A DNA stretch of 12,018 nucleotides from an uncultured Eubacteriales bacterium (GTDB lineage Bacteria > Bacillota > Clostridia > Oscillospirales > CAG-272). The position numbers and the translations under genes were made by a program. The stretch covers positions 1-12,018 of the forward strand of contig CAKRWK010000014.1 in assembly GCA_934417455.1 (NCBI GenBank). The letters run 5' to 3'. The notes beneath the pieces are model-generated. The model searched no databases. It saw only the letters and a program-made list of their open reading frames with translations, and was not told the origin of the DNA. This document shows positions 7,553-12,018 of the stretch, in pieces (position 1 is the stretch's first letter; every line of letters starts with the position of its first letter).

Positions 7553-8443
7553 TTATCCTTTTTCTTTTTCTCCCATCATCTCGTCGCAGGCCCGAATGAT
7601 ACGTTCCATGCGGTGTGACAGGCCGGATTTCGACATCGGCGGTACGGATACGGCCGCCAGTTGCGACAGAGAGAGGTCACGATACTGCAAGCGGAGTTTT
7701 GCCGTCCGCTCCAGTTCCTCCGGCAGGGACGAAAGAAGATTGGCCGCCGCAAGACGTTCGATGGCGGCAATCTGACGGCCGGACGCTCCGACCGCTTTTT
7801 CTATATTGTTGGTTTCGCAGTTGACAACGCGGTTGGCGTTGTTGCGTATTTCGTTTTCGATTTTCGAGTTCATCATGGAAAACGCCGTCTGATTCATGCC
7901 GGCCATGGCAAAAAAGTCCTCAATGGCACCGCTGTTTCTGAAATACAGAAGAGTTTCGTTTTCTCTGTGAGCAATCTTCGGATAAATACCGAGGCTTTCC
8001 CAATAACGAAGAACAATTTCGCACCTGTTTCCGAGTGAAAATTCAAGGCAGAATTGTTTCGACGGGTCACTGATGCGCCCGCAGGCAAGAAATGTTCCCT
8101 GAAAATACGCTGCCTGACATCCGGCGCATTTGCAGGGCGGAACAATACGTCCGTCCATCAGCATGTCGCTGACAAGGCGGGCGGCCGCCGTGCTGCGGAA
8201 ACCGACCTCGCGGCAACGTCCGCCCTGCGGCGGTACGCAGATCACCGCTTCTCTTCCGAAAAATTCATGCACCAGTCCCGCCGCAAATGTTGCGGTACGT
8301 TCGGATTCCACCCGCAAACGGACGGTTCCGTCGATAAGTTCCCCTTTGGCCGTCAGAATGCCGTACAGCATGGAACGACGGCAACAGGAAGATTTCGGCG
8401 CATGCTTTATCAGATCCGCCTTCTGTTCGGATGAAAAAGACAC
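7553..8443 (-). CDS. whiA: WhiA DNA-binding regulator
   Basis: This 296-residue protein is WhiA, the DNA-binding protein of Gram-positive bacteria with a LAGLIDADG homing-endonuclease-like N-terminal fold and a C-terminal helix-turn-helix. It controls sporulation in Streptomyces and affects division and chromosome segregation in Bacillus. Family landmarks seen are the N-terminus SFSSEQK, SSCCRRSMLYG at 18-28, GTFLACGRISDP at 116-127, and NRVVNCETNNIEKAV followed by the helix-turn-helix segment PPMSKSGLSHRMERI near the end. The start is the GTG at 8443: GAGGGGGT sits seven bases upstream, and WhiA proteins usually begin with SFSS. An upstream reading would add 32 residues overlapping murB. It starts five bases after the murB stop, so translation is probably coupled. 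A cysteine cluster (C104, C106, C109) is unusual. The length is slightly below the common 300-330. Confidence 0.94.
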   Translation of the reverse strand: MSFSSEQKADLIKHAPKSSCCRRSMLYGILTAKGELIDGTVRLRVESERTATFAAGLVHEFFGREAVICVPPQGGRCREVGFRSTAAARLVSDMLMDGRIVPPCKCAGCQAAYFQGTFLACGRISDPSKQFCLEFSLGNRCEIVLRYWESLGIYPKIAHRENETLLYFRNSGAIEDFFAMAGMNQTAFSMMNSKIENEIRNNANRVVNCETNNIEKAVGASGRQIAAIERLAAANLLSSLPEELERTAKLRLQYRDLSLSQLAAVSVPPMSKSGLSHRMERIIRACDEMMGEKEKG

Positions 8444-8448
8444 ATCGG

Positions 8449-9351
8449 TCACCCCCTCGGTAAAAATTCTATTTCCGGGCGCAGAAGTACCCCGCAGGTA
8501 CTCTTCACCCGATGCTGTATGTAACGTATCAGATGACAAACGTCCGCTGACGACGCACCGCCGACATTGACGATAAATCCCGCATGGCGCACACTGACGG
8601 CGGCACCGCCGATACGCATGCCTTTCAGTCCGCAGGCGTCTATTCTCGCGGCCGCCGGCACGCCGTCGTCCGACCGGAGAAAAATACTGCCAAGAGACGG
8701 ATACGTTATCGGTTGCGACCGCAAGCGCCGATCACGCGTTTCGGACATGCGGTGTCGGAGGCTTTCCCCGTCGGCCGGTGGTGCACAGAACGCGGCGGAC
8801 AGAACGATGTATCCCGGGGACTTCACGGACGACGTGCGGTATCCGACGTTCATGCCGTCCTTATCTACGCGTTCCACGTGGCCGTTGTCCGTCCGGAGAA
8901 CAGCGGCAGAAAGAAAAGTATCGGCGCATTCGGCACCGAACGCGCCGGCGTTGCCGCGACCGGCGCCGCCGACCGTTCCGGGAACGGTCGAAAGTCCGGA
9001 CAGAACATCTCTGTTTTTTAAGGCAAAGCCGGCCGCCACGGCTCCGACGACACAGCCGGCACCGAGCACGGCAACATCATCAAAAATCGTGACGCTCTTC
9101 AGCGCCCGGGTGAAAAGAAGAACCCGGTGCACGTCCCCGTCAGGCGGCAGCAGATTGGTCATGGCCCCGACGGGATAAAAGGGGATGCCGTGCTTCACAA
9201 GAACGGACACCCACCGGCAGACATCCTCCGGACGCTCCGGACACAGAAGAATATCCGCCGCGCCGCCGACCCGCATGGAACACAGAGGTGCTAACGGCAC
9301 ATGTTTTCGGAAGGGGATATGTTCTTCCCTCAAAAGTTTTTCCGTATACAA
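8449..9351 (-). CDS. murB: UDP-N-acetylenolpyruvoylglucosamine reductase (MurB)
   Basis: This 300-residue flavoenzyme reduces UDP-GlcNAc-enolpyruvate to UDP-MurNAc with NADPH, the second committed step of peptidoglycan precursor synthesis in the cytoplasm. The FAD-binding half includes SMRVGGAADILL at 25-36, a P-loop-like GAMTNLL at 62-68, and VPGTVGGAGRGNAGAFGAE at 123-141. Y171-R172 matches the conserved substrate-contact YR. The catalytic serine is probably S222 in LGSIFLR, and the catalytic glutamate probably E293 in LRPEIEFL. GLKGMRIGGAAVSVRHAGFIVN at 241-262 is the usual C-terminal block. Length fits the short (type II) MurB class. The start is a TTG at 9351: no in-frame ATG exists between it and the preceding stop, and AAAAGG lies 11 bases upstream, possibly folded into a hairpin. 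In the GxGSN motif the usual G-S is replaced by M-T. Confidence 0.94.
   Translation of the reverse strand: MYTEKLLREEHIPFRKHVPLAPLCSMRVGGAADILLCPERPEDVCRWVSVLVKHGIPFYPVGAMTNLLPPDGDVHRVLLFTRALKSVTIFDDVAVLGAGCVVGAVAAGFALKNRDVLSGLSTVPGTVGGAGRGNAGAFGAECADTFLSAAVLRTDNGHVERVDKDGMNVGYRTSSVKSPGYIVLSAAFCAPPADGESLRHRMSETRDRRLRSQPITYPSLGSIFLRSDDGVPAAARIDACGLKGMRIGGAAVSVRHAGFIVNVGGASSADVCHLIRYIQHRVKSTCGVLLRPEIEFLPRG
8451..8458 (-). promoter_or_regulatory. Ribosome binding site of whiA inside the murB end
   Basis: The minus strand reads GAGGGGGT, seven bases before the GTG at 8443. It overlaps the last murB codons and shares a base with the murB stop. It supports the shorter WhiA start and suggests that ribosomes ending murB help to start whiA. 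Confidence 0.75.
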
Positions 9352-9368
9352 AAGGGGGCCGACCTTTT
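9350..9368 (-). promoter_or_regulatory. Possible hairpin enclosing the murB ribosome binding site and TTG start
   Basis: AAAAGG (9368-9363), the likely Shine-Dalgarno core, is perfectly complementary to CCTTTT (9355-9350), whose last two bases are the first two bases of the TTG start codon. The loop is seven bases. When folded, both signals would be paired, which would lower murB initiation. A six-base stem with four A-U pairs is weak, so this is a candidate only. Confidence 0.45.
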
Positions 9369-9403
9369 CCGGTTATTCTCTTTTCCCTGTCCGTGTTTTT
9401 CGT

Positions 9404-11095
9404 TTACAGAATATTTTCCCTTTCCGTCAGCATATCGACGGCGGCTTCTCTCTGTGCGGCCGTCACATGCAATCCGCCGAGAATGCGCGACAACTCGGAG
9501 ATGCGGCCTTCCCTGTCGAGCTGACGAACGGACGTTTCGGTCTTGCCGTCACGTTCCGCTTTCGATATAAGAAAGTGAACGTCGCCGAGAGAGGCAATCT
9601 GTGCGCTGTGCGTAACGCAGAGCACCTGCACGTCCTTTGCCAGTGTACGGAGTTTCAGGCCGATTTTTCTGGCCGTCTTTCCGGAAACGCCGGCATCGAT
9701 TTCGTCGAAAATCAATGTGGAAACGTTCTGCTTATCTGCCAATGCGCATTTGAACGCCAACATAATACGGGCCAGTTCTCCGCCCGACGCGATTTTTGCT
9801 ATGGGCTGAGGGTCGGCGCCGCTGTTGGCACTGATGAAAAATTCCGTTTTGTCCGCGCCGTCCGCAGAAAGAACGAGGTCTCCGCCGCGGTACATTTCCC
9901 GAACGGAAATAAAGAAGACGACTTTCGGCATGTCGAGAAATTTCAGTGTTTCCCGGATGTCGCTTTCCAGTCGCCCGGCGGCTTCGGCACGCACCGCGTG
10001 CAGGGTTTTGGCCAAAGATGCGGCTTCCTCATATGCCGCCGCTTTCCGTTTTTCAAGTTCATGGAGAGTATCGTCTGCGTTTTCAAGCGTTTTATACTCT
10101 TCGGCCGCCCTATCGCGAAAGGCAAGAATATCGCTCACCGTCAGACCGTATTTTCTTTTGAGTTTGGATATTTTGTCGAGACGTTCTTCAATGTCGTCAA
10201 TGTCGTCCGCGCCGTCTCCCGCTTCTTCCGAAACGGCGTACACTTCTTCCGCAATGTCATCCACGAGAGAACGCATATCGCGCAGTCGCTCTCCGTACTC
10301 GCCGAACGCAGGGTAGACATCGGACAGTTGCGAAAGCGCAGCGGCGCTTTTATCGAGAAGAAAAGCAACATTGCCTTTCTCACTGCCGCGAAGGGCGCGA
10401 AAGGTAAATGTTGTATTTTTCAGAATACGCTCTCTGCTTTTCGAGCGGACTTTCTTTTCGACAAGTTCTTCTTCCTCTCCTTCGTGCAGACCGGCGGCAT
10501 CAATGTCGCGAATTTGATAGAGAAGCATTTCGCAAAGGCGCGCGCGATCGCGCGATTTTTGCTGCACTTCCGCTATCTGCCTTGATATTTCTTCGTACAT
10601 TTTGTACTTTTCACAATACTCTGCCATCTGACCGGCGAGTCCCGCGTATGTGTCGAGCAGAGCCGTCTGCGCCCCTTCGTCGGAAAGCGTATGCGTATCG
10701 TTCTGCCCGTGGATATGAATTAGGCAGGGACCTATACACTTGAGTACGGACAACGTCACCGAACGGCCGTTCACCTTCACTTGCGAGCGCCCGTCCTTTC
10801 CCACCGTCCTCTGCACCAATATATTCCCGTCCTCATCCGGATATACCCCGGCATCCCGTATTTCGGAAAGCGCCGCCGCGCCAAGGTCCGTGAAAAGTCC
10901 GCTGACCATCGCGTGCTCTTCCCCCGTCCGTATCATCTCTTTATCGGCTTTTTCACCGAGAAGGAGCCCGATACTGTCAATCAGTACGGACTTGCCGGCA
11001 CCGGTTTCGCCCGTCCACGCGGAAAAGCCCGCTCCGAGATCAATATCGACGGAGCGGATAACCGCAAGATTTTCCACATGTAACGAAGAAAGCAT
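9404..11095 (-). CDS. recN: DNA repair protein RecN
   Basis: This 563-residue SMC-like ATPase acts early in double-strand break repair by homologous recombination, holding DNA ends together. The N-terminal part has the characteristic LSSLHVENLAVI start and Walker A GETGAGKS at residues 29-36. A central coiled-coil-rich region (roughly 155-370, many charged heptad-like stretches) follows. The C-terminal ATPase half has the ABC signature SGGELAR at 437-443 and Walker B LIFDEIDAG around D464-E465, then a typical CVTHSAQIAS segment. The length is close to the usual 550-575 residues. The ATG at 11095 has an excellent GGAGGA site six bases upstream. It lies 18 bases after argR, the same order as in many Bacillota (argR-recN). 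No LexA-type box is apparent in the short gap, so SOS control at this point is not supported by the sequence. Confidence 0.97.
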   Translation of the reverse strand: MLSSLHVENLAVIRSVDIDLGAGFSAWTGETGAGKSVLIDSIGLLLGEKADKEMIRTGEEHAMVSGLFTDLGAAALSEIRDAGVYPDEDGNILVQRTVGKDGRSQVKVNGRSVTLSVLKCIGPCLIHIHGQNDTHTLSDEGAQTALLDTYAGLAGQMAEYCEKYKMYEEISRQIAEVQQKSRDRARLCEMLLYQIRDIDAAGLHEGEEEELVEKKVRSKSRERILKNTTFTFRALRGSEKGNVAFLLDKSAAALSQLSDVYPAFGEYGERLRDMRSLVDDIAEEVYAVSEEAGDGADDIDDIEERLDKISKLKRKYGLTVSDILAFRDRAAEEYKTLENADDTLHELEKRKAAAYEEAASLAKTLHAVRAEAAGRLESDIRETLKFLDMPKVVFFISVREMYRGGDLVLSADGADKTEFFISANSGADPQPIAKIASGGELARIMLAFKCALADKQNVSTLIFDEIDAGVSGKTARKIGLKLRTLAKDVQVLCVTHSAQIASLGDVHFLISKAERDGKTETSVRQLDREGRISELSRILGGLHVTAAQREAAVDMLTERENIL

Positions 11096-11101
11096 ATTCT
11101 G

Positions 11102-11107
11102 TCCTCC
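11102..11107 (-). promoter_or_regulatory. Ribosome binding site of recN
   Basis: The minus strand reads GGAGGA six bases before the ATG at 11095, the strongest ribosome binding site in the window, lying in the short gap after argR. Confidence 0.8.
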
Positions 11108-11113
11108 GGACTG

Positions 11114-11572
11114 TCAGCCCTTGAATGCGAACGATTCTTTCATTTTCGTGAGAACGGACATGGCCGTTTCATGGTCGGCAAGTACAATCAGAATGGTGTC
11201 GTCACCGGCTACACTGCCGATAATATCGGAAATACCGAGATTGTCCACGCAAACGGCAATGGCGTTAGCCATGCCGGGGAGCGTGCGGATAACGAGCATA
11301 TTGCCGGCCACTTGCATTTTCCGGATTGACTCCGTCATAGCCGAACCGATTCCGGGCACCTGCGTCACCGTCATATCGGCGGACGGAACATATTTATAGG
11401 CGCCTTTCCCCGTTGTGCTCTTGACGAGTTTCATCTGCCGGATGTCGCGGGAAAGCGTTGTCTGCGTCGTTTCAAAACCTTCCTCGGAAAGTTTCTGCAT
11501 GAGGGCTTCCTGCGTCCCTATGTCGTACTTCTCGATGAGTTCGAGAATTTTGCTTTGTCTGTTCTTTTTCAC
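11114..11572 (-). CDS. argR: Arginine repressor ArgR/AhrC
   Basis: This 152-residue protein is the arginine-responsive transcription factor that represses arginine biosynthesis genes and can activate catabolic ones, working as a hexamer. The N-terminal winged helix-turn-helix covers about residues 1-70, with the DNA-contacting S41-R42 in TTLSRDIRQMKLVK. The C-terminal oligomerisation and arginine-binding domain has the TLPGMANAIAVCVDNLG segment (97-113) and the GDD arginine-binding motif at 123-125 in SVAGDDTILIV. The length is typical of the family (about 150). The start is a GTG at 11572 with AAAGGAG seven bases upstream. It sits 15 bases after nadK and 18 before recN. No ARG-box can be identified in the short upstream gap. 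Confidence 0.96.
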   Translation of the reverse strand: MKKNRQSKILELIEKYDIGTQEALMQKLSEEGFETTQTTLSRDIRQMKLVKSTTGKGAYKYVPSADMTVTQVPGIGSAMTESIRKMQVAGNMLVIRTLPGMANAIAVCVDNLGISDIIGSVAGDDTILIVLADHETAMSVLTKMKESFAFKG

Positions 11573-11579
11573 TGGAGGT

Positions 11580-11586
11580 CTCCTTT
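11580..11586 (-). promoter_or_regulatory. Ribosome binding site of argR, followed by an anti-SD-like CTCC
   Basis: The minus strand reads AAAGGAG, seven bases before the GTG at 11572, and supports that start. It is followed after two bases (AC) by CTCC, which is complementary to its own GGAG. The two-base loop is too tight for a full hairpin, but partial pairing with a four-base loop is possible. Confidence 0.7.
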
Positions 11587-11587
11587 A

Positions 11588-12018
11588 TTATACAGATTCG
11601 TAGTTGCGAATTTTACCGAAAAGTGCGGAAAACATATTTCCTTCCGTCAGGTGAATCATTTTCAGTGTTTTTTCTGACCGGCACACGCGGCAGACGCCGC
11701 CCGGCTCCAATGTACCGAAGGGACGGCCGTCCACGCGAACGAAAAGTTGTGATGTTCCGCCGTTACGTATATGAATGCATTCTTTGGAATCAAACAGAAT
11801 GGGACGGTTGAAAAACGCATGCGGACAAACAGGCGTGACCAGCAGGGATTCGACGTCATGCGCCACCACGGGACCGCCGGCCGAGAAGGAATAGGCGGTG
11901 GACCCGGCCGGCGTTGCCACAATGACACCGTCCGCACGGTAGGCAATGCCCTCACCGGAGGATGTCGTCACGGCGACATCGGCCATATCACCGTCCGGCG
12001 AACGGGACACAATACAGT
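11588..12018 (-). CDS. nadK: NAD kinase (C-terminal part; 5' end outside the window)
   Basis: About 143 codons of the C-terminal half of an ATP-NAD kinase are visible. This enzyme phosphorylates NAD to NADP in the cytoplasm. The conserved segment RADGVIVATPAGSTAYSFSAGGPVV, which forms part of the NAD site, is followed by VTPVCPHAFFNRPILF, both typical of the family. The usual TPTGSTAY reads TPAGSTAY here. The reading frame stays open to the edge of the window (residues C-I-V precede SRSPDGD), so the GTG near 12010 is an internal valine and not the start. It ends in tandem TAA stops that run directly into the argR ribosome binding site. A nadK-argR-recN order is common in Bacillota, often behind a tlyA gene, which would lie outside this window. 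Confidence 0.93.
   Translation of the reverse strand, partial: CIVSRSPDGDMADVAVTTSSGEGIAYRADGVIVATPAGSTAYSFSAGGPVVAHDVESLLVTPVCPHAFFNRPILFDSKECIHIRNGGTSQLFVRVDGRPFGTLEPGGVCRVCRSEKTLKMIHLTEGNMFSALFGKIRNYESV

Noticed and set aside
8444..8539. A 32-residue N-terminal extension of WhiA from an upstream start
   Set aside because: It overlaps murB by nearly 100 bases, adds sequence unlike WhiA N-termini, and the GTG at 8443 has a good ribosome binding site.
11587..11592. TATAAT on the minus strand at the end of nadK, as a promoter for argR
   Set aside because: There is no acceptable -35 box at 16-18 bases (best match two of six), and it is formed by the last Val codon and the tandem TAA stops. 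Its start point would fall in the ribosome binding site.
11721..11732. GGACGGCCGTCC, a perfect 12-base palindrome in nadK
   Set aside because: It matches the codons for the DGRP segment; one GC-rich palindrome of this size is not surprising here.
1..12018. A hidden defence, mobile or biosynthetic system
   Set aside because: All nine coding regions belong to known housekeeping families, gaps are short, and I saw no transposase, recombinase, toxin-antitoxin pair, direct-repeat array or compositional break.

Overview
This window looks like an ordinary housekeeping segment of a Bacillota chromosome with slightly more than 50% G+C. All nine genes lie on the minus strand and are tightly packed, so transcription runs from high to low coordinates. 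WhiA, a ClpE-type Clp ATPase, an ArgR repressor directly upstream of recN, and a strong Gram-positive style of Shine-Dalgarno sites all point to Bacillota. A clostridial or Negativicutes-like member is my best guess, but the genus cannot be fixed from the sequence alone.

Read in the direction of transcription, the first block is nadK (5' end outside the window), argR, recN, murB, whiA and dnaE. The gaps are 15, 18, 52, 5 and 40 bases, and I see no convincing promoter or terminator inside the block, so it is probably one transcript. It combines NAD(P) supply, arginine-dependent repression, double-strand break repair, a cell-wall precursor enzyme, a division/chromosome regulator and the replicative polymerase. 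These genes share an operon rather than a pathway.

A 131-base gap separates dnaE from the second block, cvpA-clpE-mrp (gaps of 24 and 25 bases). The gap holds the clearest regulatory signal in the window: a promoter with TTGACA, a 17-base spacer and TATAAT, all exact consensus, starting nine bases after the dnaE stop. It is followed by a leader of about 88 bases with a GC-rich hairpin ahead of the cvpA ribosome binding site. The second block encodes a membrane protein, a Clp unfoldase with an N-terminal zinc finger, and an Mrp/NBP35-type iron-sulfur carrier ATPase.

Start codons were set from ribosome binding sites and family N-termini: cvpA at 3892 (ATG), whiA at 8443 (GTG), murB at 9351 (TTG) and argR at 11572 (GTG). 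I found no mobile element, CRISPR array, tRNA, rRNA or phage gene, and no sign of a new multi-gene system. The observations worth following are regulatory (consensus promoter, leader hairpin, a murB start that may be folded shut, palindromes inside genes), a few unusual residues in MurB, WhiA and ClpE, and the direct murB-whiA junction.
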